Assembly (NCBI GenBank): GCA_963677475.2
Contig: CAXXQD010000001.1
Span: forward strand, 28,809 to 92,808
Direction of reading: 5' to 3'
Length of the DNA stretch: 64,000 bases
DNA from: JABMQB01 sp963677475
Lineage (GTDB): Bacteria; Bacteroidota; Bacteroidia; Bacteroidales; Prolixibacteraceae
The translations under genes and the position numbers were made by a program. Of this stretch, positions 9,135 to 19,537 are shown in pieces; the stretch's first letter is position 1, and each line of letters opens with the position of its first letter. The notes under the pieces were generated by a model that was not told where the DNA came from, searched no databases, and was given only the letters and a program-made list of their open reading frames with translations.

Positions 9135-11504
9135 TTATTTTGAAAGGTATTTATTGAATAGCTCTTTTACTTCGTTGATCTTTATGGGTTTTGATAAATA
9201 GTCATTGCAACCAGCCGCAACAGCTTTTTCTTTGTCTCCTTCCAATGCATAGGCAGTTTGTGCAATAATAATAACGTTTTTGTTGAATTGTCGAATTTGA
9301 CTTGTTGCTTCATATCCGTTCATCTCCGGCAATTGTATATCCATAAATACCATATCTATGTCCGGGTTGTTACGACAAGCTTCTACTGCCTCAGCTCCTG
9401 TTCGTACTGAAATTATTTCATTACTATGTTTTTGAACGGCAATAGAAATAAGCTTTTCAGACGTTTCATCGTCTTCCACAATTAGTGTTTTAAACCTTTT
9501 GAGTGAGTTTTCTTCAGAGGGAATCAAAATTGAGCTTTCAGAATTACTTATTTCTTTCTTTTCAACAATATAAGGAAGTGAAAAATAGAAGATACTTCCT
9601 TCTCCAACCTCTGATTCCACCCAGATTTTTCCACCTAACATTTCAACAAACGCTTTGGAAATGGACAATCCTAAACCAGCGCCCTGATATGCTTTTTTAT
9701 CTGAAATATCAGCTTGTACAAATCGATCAAAAATGGCTTTTTGCCTGTTTTTTGGAATACCTATCCCTGTATCTTTTACATAAAACTCAATGAATTTTCC
9801 CTTTTTTATATAACCAAATTCAATGGAACCTTTGTCACTATACTTAATGGCATTTTTAACAAGATTTGTAAGGATAGCATAAACCTTCTCGCGATCGGTT
9901 TTTATGATGGCGTCTTCGGAAGGCAGTGAATTTTGATATGAAAAAAGCATGCCCTTTCCCTCAACCTCAGGTTTGAAGAAGCTGTAAATGTATTCCATTT
10001 GCATGTTAATATTTGATTCCTTAATGTTAACTTCCATTTGATTGGATTCTATTTTCGAAATACTAACAATGTCATTAATAATATTCAGCATTCGTGCCCC
10101 ACTTTTTTCAATGATATCAAGATATTCTTGCTGTTGTTCACTTTTTAGTCCAGGTTCTTTCAACAGGTTGGCAAATCCAATAATACCATTCATTGGCGTA
10201 CGTATTTCGTGGCTCATATTCGCCAAAAATGCAGATTTCAAGCGATCAGATTCTTCTGCTTTTTCCTTAGATTTTATAATTTCCAATTCAGCTTTTTTTT
10301 GTTCTGTAATATTCCTAAATTCAACTGTTCTAACCATGTTGCCTTTGTATGGTATATTTCTTGCCTCCAAACGCATCGGAAATTCGTGTCCATTTTTATG
10401 CACTCCAAATGCTTCATAGGGTTTTTCGTAGCCCGATAAAATCTTGTCCATTACATGTTTTCGTGATCGTTCAGCGATTAATAACAGCCCGTTCATTCCA
10501 ATAAGTTCCTCTATCGAATATCCTGACATAGTTGATAATCCAAGATTGCATTCCAGAATGATTCCTTTATCGTGGACGCAAATTCCTCCAAAAGATGCGT
10601 TATACAATGCCCTAAAACGAGATTCACTTTCTTCTGCGCGTTTTCTTGCTGTAATTAGTTCTGCTTCAAACCTTTTTCGTTCTGTAATATCCCTTAAACT
10701 ACCAATAATTTTTGAAGCTTGTCCATGTGAATCCAAAATAATTTTTGATGAAATTGAGCAAGGGACCAATGATCCGTCTTTGTTTTTCAAGGTTATTTCA
10801 AAATCAGAAACAATACCTTCCTTTTTTAACAGCGAAATAAGAACCTCACGTTCGCTTGCATCATTGTAAATTTCATACATTGACTTACCAATTAAATCAG
10901 CAGCTGTATATTGCCCTTTTGATGTGAATTTAATGGATGGACTTATTTCCAAAATTTTCCCGTCAATGGATGATTCATAGTAAGTGTCAATTACATTATT
11001 GAAAATTGCATGGTACTTTTCTGCATTTATACGCAGAGAATCTTCAGCTTGTTTTCGTTGGGTTATATCGCGATAGTTGCCTAATAGTCCGTTTATATCC
11101 GGATCATGTAGTAGGTTACAGCATGTAAATTCAATCCATTTATAGGATCCATCCTTACATTTGTATCTTAGTTCAGTAGTTCGGACAATACCTGGCTCAC
11201 GTATAATTTTTTCAATAAAATTTTGTGCAAATTCTAAATCCTCCGGATGGACGTTGTCAAAAGTATTTTTTCCAACAACATCTTCAAGTTTCCATCCAAA
11301 AAATTTCTCAATGTTTGGGCTTTTATACTCATTTAAACCTTCTCCGTTTATGATAACAATAACATCTCCTATGTTACCTATCATTTTACTGTATTTGTCG
11401 GCACTGAAATTAGTTGGATTTTTCTTTAACCTTAAAACTTCATTTTGCCTTTTAAGCTCAGTAATCTGATTTTCTAAGTCTTGATATGTTGGTTTGTTTC
11501 TCAC
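9135..11504 (-). CDS. Cytosolic PAS-domain hybrid histidine kinase
   Basis: 789 residues with no membrane segment. Three PAS/PAC repeats span about residues 40-415 (each ending in R(D/N)ITE/Q-type linkers). They are followed by a HisKA box with the phosphoacceptor in NMSHEIRTPMNG, a HATPase_c domain (NLVKNAIKYS, DTGIGI, GAGLGLSI) and a C-terminal receiver domain with the acceptor Asp in MVFMDIQLPEMNG. It is therefore a soluble hybrid kinase that senses an intracellular signal and relays phosphate to a separate partner not visible here. It ends 51 bp before the AraC gene starts. Confidence 0.95.
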   Translation of the reverse strand: MRNKPTYQDLENQITELKRQNEVLRLKKNPTNFSADKYSKMIGNIGDVIVIINGEGLNEYKSPNIEKFFGWKLEDVVGKNTFDNVHPEDLEFAQNFIEKIIREPGIVRTTELRYKCKDGSYKWIEFTCCNLLHDPDINGLLGNYRDITQRKQAEDSLRINAEKYHAIFNNVIDTYYESSIDGKILEISPSIKFTSKGQYTAADLIGKSMYEIYNDASEREVLISLLKKEGIVSDFEITLKNKDGSLVPCSISSKIILDSHGQASKIIGSLRDITERKRFEAELITARKRAEESESRFRALYNASFGGICVHDKGIILECNLGLSTMSGYSIEELIGMNGLLLIAERSRKHVMDKILSGYEKPYEAFGVHKNGHEFPMRLEARNIPYKGNMVRTVEFRNITEQKKAELEIIKSKEKAEESDRLKSAFLANMSHEIRTPMNGIIGFANLLKEPGLKSEQQQEYLDIIEKSGARMLNIINDIVSISKIESNQMEVNIKESNINMQMEYIYSFFKPEVEGKGMLFSYQNSLPSEDAIIKTDREKVYAILTNLVKNAIKYSDKGSIEFGYIKKGKFIEFYVKDTGIGIPKNRQKAIFDRFVQADISDKKAYQGAGLGLSISKAFVEMLGGKIWVESEVGEGSIFYFSLPYIVEKKEISNSESSILIPSEENSLKRFKTLIVEDDETSEKLISIAVQKHSNEIISVRTGAEAVEACRNNPDIDMVFMDIQLPEMNGYEATSQIRQFNKNVIIIAQTAYALEGDKEKAVAAGCNDYLSKPIKINEVKELFNKYLSK

Positions 11505-12105
11505 CCGTTATGATTTTATTTATAATGTATCATAAGTTTTTTGTTTACAAAAGAGAATCATCGAATTTAAATTTGAGATGCTCCTTTTGTTTTACTAAAT
11601 CCGCTCACTTCTTTGTGGAAAATTAATAATTCCCTAAGCAACTGTTAGTTAGTAAGCAATTTATTTTGGTACCTTACTGAATTTGGGTGAGCTTGAATTA
11701 ATCAGCAAAGTACCTTTTAAACTTATTTTATAAGAAAACCTTTTACAATATAATTATTTTATTTTCAAATTAAAGGTTAAAACCTCCGAATTGTATTCGG
11801 AGCAGGCTCTGCTCCCGATTCAAATTGGGATCATTGTATCTACTTTAGTTTCTATAAATTTCTTTTTATGATGGAAGTTTCAAGCACGAAGCCCGAAGTT
11901 AAATCCAGAGTTCGTTATGCTTTTATTCCGTCTTCTGCCTTCTGCCTTCCCGCCAATTATCATTTTAATTATCGAATTTCATTCGAATTCATAAAACCTA
12001 TAGATTTTCAATCCATAGTTGTTTAGTATTTTTTTTACCCAAAAATGGACTAATGTATTTCCATCTTCAGATAAATAACTCGTATAAAAGTTGGGAACCC
12101 ATAAA
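11505..12105. other. Intergenic stretch without genes
   Basis: 600 bp, AT-rich. I see no coding potential. Two adjacent small hairpins lie at about 11784-11814 (CTCCGAA stem, then GAGCAG stem), which could end transcription from either side. Nothing else is recognised. Confidence 0.45.
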
Positions 12106-14274
12106 TCACAATATGCTGATTTTTATTCCGGCATTAAATACGAACCCGTCGGTTGGCGCCCATATGTTGCTGAAAGTAGGATTGTTATAAGGAGGAATTA
12201 CCAAAGGTCCGAACTGCGACTGATGAGTGTTGGTGAAGTTTTCGAAATTGATAAATACAGAGAATTTCTCAAACGTGCGCATCAACATAAATCCCATCAT
12301 CCAGTAGTCCGGTTTTTGGTTGTAAGCATTGTCGAATTGAGTTCCTGTGTAATAAAGTTCATAACCCGCCGACCATTTTTCTTCTATTTCGTACATCAGT
12401 GCCAATCCCAAATTATGCTTCGGAGTTAGTGGTTTCTGATTGTTAATGTTGTCGTATTTCAACTCCGCATTTATGAATGTGTAATTCATATATAGCTTAA
12501 AGTCGTTGTAGCTTAACTTGATGTTGGTTTCTATTCCCGAACTTAGGATGTTACCATCAGCACTTTCGAAATAATTAGAACCAGGGCTGTTTTCCTCACG
12601 AAGAACCAAGGCATTTTTAAGCTGAGTGAGAAAAAAAAGTTGATTAACCGAGAAAGTCATTTTATCGCCCAAAGCAGTTTTATAGTTCACATCCAGATTG
12701 CCACCTGTCGAGGTTTCGGCATTCACCTGCCTGCTAGCTAAAGGCTGAATTCCCCTGAAGTAAAGACTTTCAGCATCTTAAGTAAAAATAGTCGGAAGTT
12801 TGTAGCCCATTGCTCCGCCAATGCGTGTACTAAGTTTGTTGCTTGCCTTCAGCAAGAAAGAGATTCGCGGCAATACAAAAGCGCCGTAGTCGTCGTTGTA
12901 GTCTGTTCTTAAGCCGGTCTCAAAAATCAGTTTCTCGCTTATATCTGTGGTGTTCTGAATGAAGCCCCCAAAGGTATTGTGCGAATAATCTCTTTTGGCT
13001 TGCGAACCCGACTGGCTTTCGGTAAACTTTTCGAGGTAATGGTTTAAGCCCAATTGCCACTCCGATTTTTTATTCCTGTACAAATTGTATGTCGCTTCGG
13101 TAAAGCTTGAGATCTGATTTCCCTTGAAAATGTAGTCCGGAACAGCAAGTTCTCTTATGAAATGCGAGAGGCTTTGCTTAAAACTTATTGCCCTGTTTTT
13201 ATTTGTATTCTTGAATCTGAACTGGCTCGAATATCTTTCAGAAACATTCTTCTCAAAGAATTTATGTTCGTTGTTTGCGTTTCCCTTAATCACCTCCATA
13301 TCGCCGCCGTTGCGCTTGTCGAAGGCCGTGTTTATGCCAAAGTTAAGCTCCGTATTTGGGTTGATGTAATAATAAAACTTAGGGTTTAAATTATAAGTGT
13401 GGGCTTTGGGCAGATTAGAGAATCCGTCGTCATCGGGGTCGAAAGCAAGTTGATTACTGGCAGCGCCGTAAAATGTAAGACCCGTTTTACCATATTTTTG
13501 GGCATAAAAGAGGTTTCCGGTTGTACCCAATGCACTGGTTTGATTGAGCATTACATCCAGTATCGGTTTTTCATCGGGTATTATGCTTATCAGGTTTACC
13601 AAACCAGCAATTGCGCCGCCGCCATACAAGGTCGAACTGCTTCCTTTTATAAGCTCAACCTGCTTTAAATCGAGCGGTGGAATCTGCATAATTGAAAGTC
13701 CTCCGGCGAAGCCGCCATAGAGCGGAAATCCGTCTTTCAGGATTTGTGTGTACCGGCCATCCAATCCCTGAATACGGATGCTCATATTTCCCGAGCTAAG
13801 CGAAGTTTGTTGCATCTGAACGCCCGTTGTCTCGCGTAAAAGCATTCCTATGTTGCTGGAATTCATAGCAGCTTTTTCTCCCAGCTCTTCGCCGGTTATA
13901 GCTTCAATTCTCGTGGGTACATCTTGTATCGACCTCGACGAGCGAGTTGTAGCAATCACCACTTCTTCCAATTCTTGTCCGGCTTCCAGTTCAATTTCAA
14001 TTGTTTTATTGTTATCATCCGGAAAACGCAGTTCAATTTCCTTTTCTTCATACCCAACATATGAGATTAGGAAAACGTATTTACCATCCTGTAAATCATT
14101 AATTACAGCTATACCTTCGGTATTTGTAATTGTGCCGGTTGTGGTTCCTACAATAACAACGCTTGCCCCAATCAGGTATTCACCTGCTTCTTCTTTTACC
14201 TTGAAGGTCAATTTGTTTTGCGTAAAAACCTGACTGAAAATAAGTAATCCTGAAATTAAAAATATATATCGCAT
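12106..14274 (-). pseudogene. TonB-dependent receptor interrupted by one in-frame stop
   Basis: The start is taken at 14274 because MRYIFLISGLL gives a clean signal peptide; an upstream TTG in frame is less likely. A CarboxypepD_reg-like domain is followed by a TonB plug (MQIPPLDLKQVELIKG) and a beta-barrel of roughly 500 residues. A TAA at 12778-12780 breaks the frame after KLPTIFT. The frame continues without shift as DAESLYFRGIQPLASRQ and so on to a proper barrel end at 12106. A single GAA to TAA change would explain this. The protein would have imported a siderophore, cobalamin or similar ligand across the outer membrane. It is either a recent pseudogene or a sequencing error. Confidence 0.85.
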
Positions 14275-14295
14275 GTTTCCATTTGAAAAATTCAA

Positions 14296-14622
14296 AAGTA
14301 ATATTTTGCCTCTGGATTAGTGCTGAGCATGCCGACAAAATTGGACTCTTTGGCAAAGCTTTGGTTTTGGAATGGGCTCACGGGGCTTTGTTGATGTGCG
14401 TAATGTTTGGTGGAGTTTCAATTTGTCTTTGTGGTGAACAAAAAAATTCCCTCGCACTGCACCTACGTATCAACGAAGTATCAGGCCAATCAATCATCTT
14501 TTTATTTTGAAATCTTATTTTTCAACTGTCAAATTATTGAGCTATTTTGTTGCAGAATCGCTCATTTATAACGGTTTATTTAAGTGGAGTAAGGGATTGA
14601 AAGTGATGAACTTTCAATTCTA
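14296..14622. other. Intergenic stretch at the left edge of the cassette array
   Basis: About 330 bp upstream of the receptor gene. I see no gene. A perfect 8-bp hairpin (TTGAAAGT, 5-nt loop) lies at about 14597-14617 and may be a terminator. Confidence 0.4.
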
Positions 14623-14756
14623 AACGGAGCCAATTCGTTTATTCATATTTTCTTTCTTACGCCAATTGTCAAAAACCAATTGGCGGTGTTGCAACGAAGA
14701 ACTGCGGTTGAAATACCCGCTGAACCCCGGATTACATATAGCTTTTGTTACCTGCT
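14623..14756 (-). repeat. attC-like site 1, degenerate end of array
   Basis: The right arm is conserved (GTTACC core at 14747-14752, then AACCCCGG read leftwards) and abuts the DUF3843 gene. An AACGG lies 127 nt away at 14623-14627, the correct distance, but the left arm no longer pairs with the right. A separate perfect hairpin (GCCAATTG, 8-nt loop) occupies 14661-14684. I read this as the decayed terminal site of the array. Confidence 0.5.
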
Positions 14757-14764
14757 GGCTGTTT

Positions 14765-16375
14765 CTACTCTTTCCCTGTATAAGTTATTGACGGTTTTGC
14801 ATAATAATTATCTTTTTTCCAAAACCGTAATAAAAAATCAATATCCTTTAAGTACATTTTTCCAATACCTTTCTTGAAAAATGGTAAATCATTTTTACAG
14901 TTGTCAATGCAAAACAAAGCTAATTCTGTTGACAATTCACCAGAGATTAATAAGAACATGATATCATCTTCACTCTGTTCAACTTTAAAAAAAGGATTAT
15001 TCGGTAATGGGAAAGCACAATTTACAGCCAAAGCAATCTCAACTCCACTTTTAGGGTTGAAAAATACCAAACCTGTTTCTGATACTTCAGAATAATTTTT
15101 GTTTTCTTTTTCTGTACCAAAGAAACCATCATTTCGTGCTCTTTGCTTTGCTTCCTCTTTTTCTTTGTCAGACAGATTTAATGAGTCGTTAAAATATTCT
15201 GTATATCTTATAACAAAATCATCTATACTTTCTGAAGTCATAAATGCAATTTGAGAACCGCCATTAAAATCTTTAAAGGCTTTTAATTGCATATTGAGCA
15301 ATTCAGTGGTTTCATTTTTTTGATGGTCTAAAAAATTGACCGCCATTCTGCTTTGCAATGAATTTTTTTCATCCAAAACTAAATCCGGATGAAATGGTTG
15401 TTGAAAAAAGACTCCTGAAAACCACCATTCCTCTTTCCATTTGGCAATTCCCATAAAAAGAATCGAATCTGTTTCTTTCAAAGTGTCTGAATGGTCGAAA
15501 GATTTTTTTGTTAAATCAAATTTTTTGCCTGATGCAATATGCTCAATGAAAATATTAAAATCATCTTGTCCCTTATATAGGAAGTATCCTCTTATACTTT
15601 GCGATATATTTGGATAGTCTTTACTAAGTAAATGATTTTTCCCCAATATTTCAGGAACCCATTCTTTACCCTTTAAACTAAGTAGTCGAGTATGACTTTT
15701 ATGCAAGGTACTATCTCTATTTTCATTTAAAAACATCATTATGTTTTCTTCATCCTTACTTTCTTCAATTATTTCAAGTTCCTGTTCTTTTAATTTTAGG
15801 AAGGTGTCAGGATAAAATAGGTAAGATTTAAATAGGATTGTATCAATCAAATTACGTGCTATGTAAAAATCGCTTTCATTTTCATCTATTTGATAAAACG
15901 CTTTCAGATACTCATTTTCTGGGGCATTGTCCCAAGCTTCATCAAAAACGTTCATTACTTTTTCTGCCGTTTCAATAATAAAGTCGTTAAAAGGAGCAAT
16001 AAATTTTTCTTCTTGAACTGAATTAAGAAAATACCAAATTAGAAAACTTATGTCCTGAAGGTTAATTTCTTCTTCGTAATATTCATCTAAATTATAAAAC
16101 GGGAGTTGTTTTTTATATAATCTCTGGTGTGCTTTAACAAAAGAGTTCCAAATATTGGTTTCAGAAATTACATCCTCAAAATACGAGGTTAAAAAGCACG
16201 CAATATGATTAATATCTTTTTTGTCCAGGTATATTTGTAGGATAAACGATTGTTTATTTTTTGTAATAGCCCTTTTAATTTTATTACATATTTGCAGGTA
16301 ATAATTGTCGGTTACAGTTTGTTTTTTGTAAGGTTTAAATTCTAACCAGTCTTTTATATAAATTCGTTTCTCCAT
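14765..16375 (-). CDS. DUF3843-like protein (cassette C1)
   Basis: 536 residues with no catalytic motif I can name. The opening (IYIKDWLEFKPY) and the following YYLQICN and ACFLTSYFEDVIS match what I remember of the Bacteroidota family DUF3843. Many aromatic and acidic residues and no signal peptide or membrane helix suggest a soluble cytosolic protein. It is the only gene of cassette C1, whose ends GTTACCTGC (14747) and GCAGGTAAC (16411) are complementary. Function unknown. Confidence 0.6.
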   Translation of the reverse strand: MEKRIYIKDWLEFKPYKKQTVTDNYYLQICNKIKRAITKNKQSFILQIYLDKKDINHIACFLTSYFEDVISETNIWNSFVKAHQRLYKKQLPFYNLDEYYEEEINLQDISFLIWYFLNSVQEEKFIAPFNDFIIETAEKVMNVFDEAWDNAPENEYLKAFYQIDENESDFYIARNLIDTILFKSYLFYPDTFLKLKEQELEIIEESKDEENIMMFLNENRDSTLHKSHTRLLSLKGKEWVPEILGKNHLLSKDYPNISQSIRGYFLYKGQDDFNIFIEHIASGKKFDLTKKSFDHSDTLKETDSILFMGIAKWKEEWWFSGVFFQQPFHPDLVLDEKNSLQSRMAVNFLDHQKNETTELLNMQLKAFKDFNGGSQIAFMTSESIDDFVIRYTEYFNDSLNLSDKEKEEAKQRARNDGFFGTEKENKNYSEVSETGLVFFNPKSGVEIALAVNCAFPLPNNPFFKVEQSEDDIMFLLISGELSTELALFCIDNCKNDLPFFKKGIGKMYLKDIDFLLRFWKKDNYYAKPSITYTGKE

Positions 16376-16421
16376 TTAAATTGCAATATTGTTGTTCTTT
16401 CTTCCAGCTTGCAGGTAACGG

Positions 16422-18109
16422 CAGTCTGTCTAAAAACTCCGTTGCGTTGCGGTTATATAGTTTCGTTTTACAAGATTCAGGTTCAAAAGTGCATTCTCGG
16501 TCTTTTTAGTCTATCGTTGCTTAAAGATAGGGAAACCGCTTAAAAATGGCCTCAATCGGTCAATATTCAGCCCAAATAATTGTGCAATGCCTTCCAGGTA
16601 TTGCTTTATTTCATTTGAACCAATAATATTTAGAAGGCGTCTTAAATTATAAGCTACCATCGTAAAACCAAAGTCGGAACTGGCTCTTTGCATCCCATTT
16701 TTTGTGATAATGTAGTTAAACCCCCATTGCCGTTTTATTGTTCCAAAGGGATGTTCAACTATAGCCTGCCTGCGTTTGTATAACTTCTCACTGCCTAATA
16801 TTCGCTTTTTGTTGTTTTCAATATTTGTTGCAAACTCGCTTCGCCTGACCTGTTTCCCGTTTACTGCCGATTTTGTGCACAGTGGGCGTACTTCGCAGGT
16901 TTTGCATTTTGGAGTAGTGTAGTTTCTGAACCGATAAGCTATCTGCCCGTTGGGGTTTTTAGCAGCATGCCAATAACCTGTGGTTCTCAGTGTATTTCCT
17001 TGCGGACAGGTGTAGGTGCCGGTTTCAGGGTTATAGTCAAAATGTTCTACATCGTAGTTAAGGTCAGGTGCATGGGAAGCCCCTGAAAACGGAGGAATTG
17101 CAACCAGCGTGTTTATATTAAGTTCATCGGCAATTGCCAGTTCCCTGCCCGTATGATAACCTTTGTCGTAAAGTGCTGTAAAGTTGTTGTGGCGTAGAAT
17201 AGTTTTTGCCCTGCGCAACATGTTTCCCATCGCCCTTTTATCGTTGGCATTGGTTATTTTGTAGTCGATGGGAATATTGTTTTTAGCATCAACGGTAGTT
17301 TGTGCAGAGTAAGAAACCTCGGTGATATTATTACGGGTAATTTGATGCCGGCTATCGGGGTCAGAGGTTGAGATTTGCGATTGTCCCGATTCCTTTAGCT
17401 TCTTCTCCAGTTTTTTGTACCCGTCTTTGCGCCCGTTCTGTTTATCTATTTCTTTTTTGATCTCCTCTTTATCTCCATCGCTCTCAGCCAATGCCTTTTC
17501 ATATTCCGAGAGTTTGTTTTTGATGTATTCCAGGTGGCGGCCTATCTTCTTTTGATTAAAGTTGTTTTTCTTACTATTCTGAGCACGAAGTTTTGTACTG
17601 TCTCCAGCAATCAGGGTACCACCAATCAGGTTAAAGTGCTTTGCAACCTTAACGGTTTCACGGAATACCTTTTTTATGGCTTTGGGATTATCCCGTCTGA
17701 AATTAGAAATAGTATTATGGTCGGGCTGGAGGCTTTTTAACAGCCACATTACTTCAATGTTTCGTTTGCACTCTTTTTCCAGTTTTCGGGATGAACGTAG
17801 CTGGTTCAAATATCCATAAATGAATAGTTTCAATAAATCGGAAGGGTGGTAAGCTGGCCTGCCATTTTCAATAAAATGGGTTTTAAATCCAAACTCGTCC
17901 AGCTTCAGGCTATCAACAAAAACATCGATTAAGCGAACTTCGTTTTCGGCATCAACAGCATCATTCAGCGAAACAGGGAAAAGGTAGGTTTGTTCTCTGT
18001 TTTGTCCTTGTATAAACTTCATGCCTGAAGTTACAAATGATTGTGTTTCAGTAGTGTTTGTATGTACTTTAGTTTTTAACAAAATGGGGTTAGGTTTTTA
18101 GACAGTCTG
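16422..18109 (-). mobile_element. IS1182-type insertion sequence, type A
   Basis: 1688 bp with imperfect terminal inverted repeats (CAGTCTGTCTAAAAAC on the left, CAGACTGTCTAAAAAC as complement on the right). The 4-bp flank ACGG is duplicated (16418-16421 and 18110-18113), as expected for the family. It is inserted immediately after AACGG of attC-like site 2. Confidence 0.88.
16511..18082 (-). CDS. IS1182-family DDE transposase (type A)
   Basis: 523 residues. An N-terminal DUF772-like domain (PAYHPSDLLKLFIYGYLN) is followed by the first DDE residue near AGDSTKLRAQNSKKNN, a coiled charged insert, the second acidic residue in TALYDKGYHTG and a zinc-like cysteine cluster (YTCPQG...CKTCEVRPLC). 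The third acid is near RQAIVEHPFGTIKRQWG. The gene appears intact. It differs from the type B transposase in this window, so two related elements have chosen the same target. Confidence 0.93.
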   Translation of the reverse strand: MLKTKVHTNTTETQSFVTSGMKFIQGQNREQTYLFPVSLNDAVDAENEVRLIDVFVDSLKLDEFGFKTHFIENGRPAYHPSDLLKLFIYGYLNQLRSSRKLEKECKRNIEVMWLLKSLQPDHNTISNFRRDNPKAIKKVFRETVKVAKHFNLIGGTLIAGDSTKLRAQNSKKNNFNQKKIGRHLEYIKNKLSEYEKALAESDGDKEEIKKEIDKQNGRKDGYKKLEKKLKESGQSQISTSDPDSRHQITRNNITEVSYSAQTTVDAKNNIPIDYKITNANDKRAMGNMLRRAKTILRHNNFTALYDKGYHTGRELAIADELNINTLVAIPPFSGASHAPDLNYDVEHFDYNPETGTYTCPQGNTLRTTGYWHAAKNPNGQIAYRFRNYTTPKCKTCEVRPLCTKSAVNGKQVRRSEFATNIENNKKRILGSEKLYKRRQAIVEHPFGTIKRQWGFNYIITKNGMQRASSDFGFTMVAYNLRRLLNIIGSNEIKQYLEGIAQLFGLNIDRLRPFLSGFPIFKQR

Positions 18110-18253
18110 ACGGTAAATTGTATGAGTAGTGGCAGATTGCGGGCTTCTTTCCTGTCAAACCGCTACGCAGTTTGAGCGGGCTAAAAACTTTAAAACTAAG
18201 CACTTCCCCTGCCATTACTTATACAAAGTGTTAACGCCTGGCAGTGTTTTTTT

Positions 18254-19423
18254 TTAATAATTCAATCCAAAAGCCCAAAGTGGAATTATATTGAGATAAC
18301 CATATTCGATGTCATCTTTTACTATAAATGATTTACCGTCTTTGTCAATCTGGTTCTGTTGCTTATTCTTTCCACCAACTTCAAATGTGTTATCATTAAT
18401 TACAAAATCTGCTTTTTTTGAAGATATTACTTCATTTCTCACTCTCATTTGATTAAAAAAGAATGTTTCTCGTAAATTTCCAATATTTGATTTTTCTCCG
18501 ACCAAATTGAAAATGATATTTGTATTATCTAAATACACTTTATCAACTTTTCCTAATCCTCGAATTCCTCCCGTTTCATTGCGTAGCTGTCCAATTAATC
18601 CTGCTTTTTCCATATATGAAAGATAATCATCTAAGGAATTCCTACTCACATTTATCATCTCTGATATTTTTGAAAAATTGGGTTTAAAAGGTACGCTTTC
18701 CGCAATTATTGAAAGCAATCGTTTTAGTTTCCTACTTGTCCCTACATTTAGGTTAGCATATTGCGGAATATCTGATTCTAGTGTTTGAACGATAATTTGT
18801 CCTAAACGTAGATTTATTTCATCTTCCAATCCAAATGGATAATATCCTCGTTGCAGATATTCATTAAACAGCGGTAATGGGTGTTGAATATTCTCAAGTT
18901 TTACTTCATTGTTAATGATTTGTTCCAATGAGAAAACTTCTATGTTGTAATTATGAAATAGTTTTAAATATTCACGAAACGACAATCCTTGTAATTTGTA
19001 GATAATTGCACGACGACTTAAATCAGCAGAACCTTTAAGAATATCAAGTACCGAAGAACCTGTAAATACAATTTTTAAGGTTGGAAATGAGTCGTAAATG
19101 TTTTTCAGTTCCCGTGACCAGTCGGTATATTTGTGAATCTCGTCGATAAATAAATATTCTCCTGCATTTATGTAGAAATCTTCTGCTAAATCAATCAATT
19201 TATTTTCTCCAAAATACATATCATCAGCGGAAACATATAAGGCTTTTTTGTTATCTAATTCTTCTTTTATGTGTTGGAGAATCATTGTAGTTTTTCCAAC
19301 TCCACGAGCACCAATAATTCCAATCATACGGCTTTCCCAAGAGACATTATCATATAAATAACGCTTAAAATTCGTTGTCGTATTTTGCAGAAGTGTTTCA
19401 AATTTCTGATATAATGTTCTCAT
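18254..19423 (-). CDS. AAA_14/DUF4143-type ATPase (cassette C2)
   Basis: 389 residues. Walker A is GARGVGKTT near residue 40 and Walker B is YLFIDEIHKY near 95, with a sensor-like FTGSSVLDI. The middle holds a winged-helix-like segment (FSKISEMINVSRNSLDDYLSYM). The C-terminus (SSKKADFVINDNTFEVGGKNK) resembles the PD-(D/E)XK fold of DUF4143. These ATPases are widespread and poorly understood; links to mobile elements and conflict systems have been suggested. A promoter is recognisable upstream (19445-19477). Confidence 0.85.
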   Translation of the reverse strand: MRTLYQKFETLLQNTTTNFKRYLYDNVSWESRMIGIIGARGVGKTTMILQHIKEELDNKKALYVSADDMYFGENKLIDLAEDFYINAGEYLFIDEIHKYTDWSRELKNIYDSFPTLKIVFTGSSVLDILKGSADLSRRAIIYKLQGLSFREYLKLFHNYNIEVFSLEQIINNEVKLENIQHPLPLFNEYLQRGYYPFGLEDEINLRLGQIIVQTLESDIPQYANLNVGTSRKLKRLLSIIAESVPFKPNFSKISEMINVSRNSLDDYLSYMEKAGLIGQLRNETGGIRGLGKVDKVYLDNTNIIFNLVGEKSNIGNLRETFFFNQMRVRNEVISSKKADFVINDNTFEVGGKNKQQNQIDKDGKSFIVKDDIEYGYLNIIPLWAFGLNY

Positions 19424-19444
19424 AATTTTCTAAACTATTTTTTA

Positions 19445-19478
19445 CAAAGATACAAAATGCACAACATATTTAGCAAAA
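19445..19478 (-). promoter_or_regulatory. Bacteroidota-type promoter of the AAA_14 gene
   Basis: TATCTTTG (complement of 19445-19452) fits the -7 consensus TANNTTTG. TTG (complement of 19474-19476) lies 21 nt further upstream as the -33. The ATG is 22 nt downstream. The promoter is inside the cassette, so expression need not depend on a distant integron promoter. Confidence 0.55.
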
Positions 19479-19537
19479 ATCGATTAAAAGTGTTCATCGA
19501 AAAGTGCAATCGTCGCTTTTTTGCTTGGCGTTAACGG

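Larger units (their letters stand above)
16416..18237 (-). repeat. attC-like site 2, split by an IS1182-type element
   Basis: AACGG at 16417-16421 is separated from the rest (18114-18232) by the insertion. Without the IS the site measures 124 nt from AAC to GTT. Outer arms TTGTATGAGTAGTGGCAG and its near-complement pair. Confidence 0.75.

Noticed and set aside
9135..11504. PAS hybrid kinase as part of the defence array
   Set aside because: It lies left of the last site among ordinary chromosomal genes and has no flanking attC-like site.
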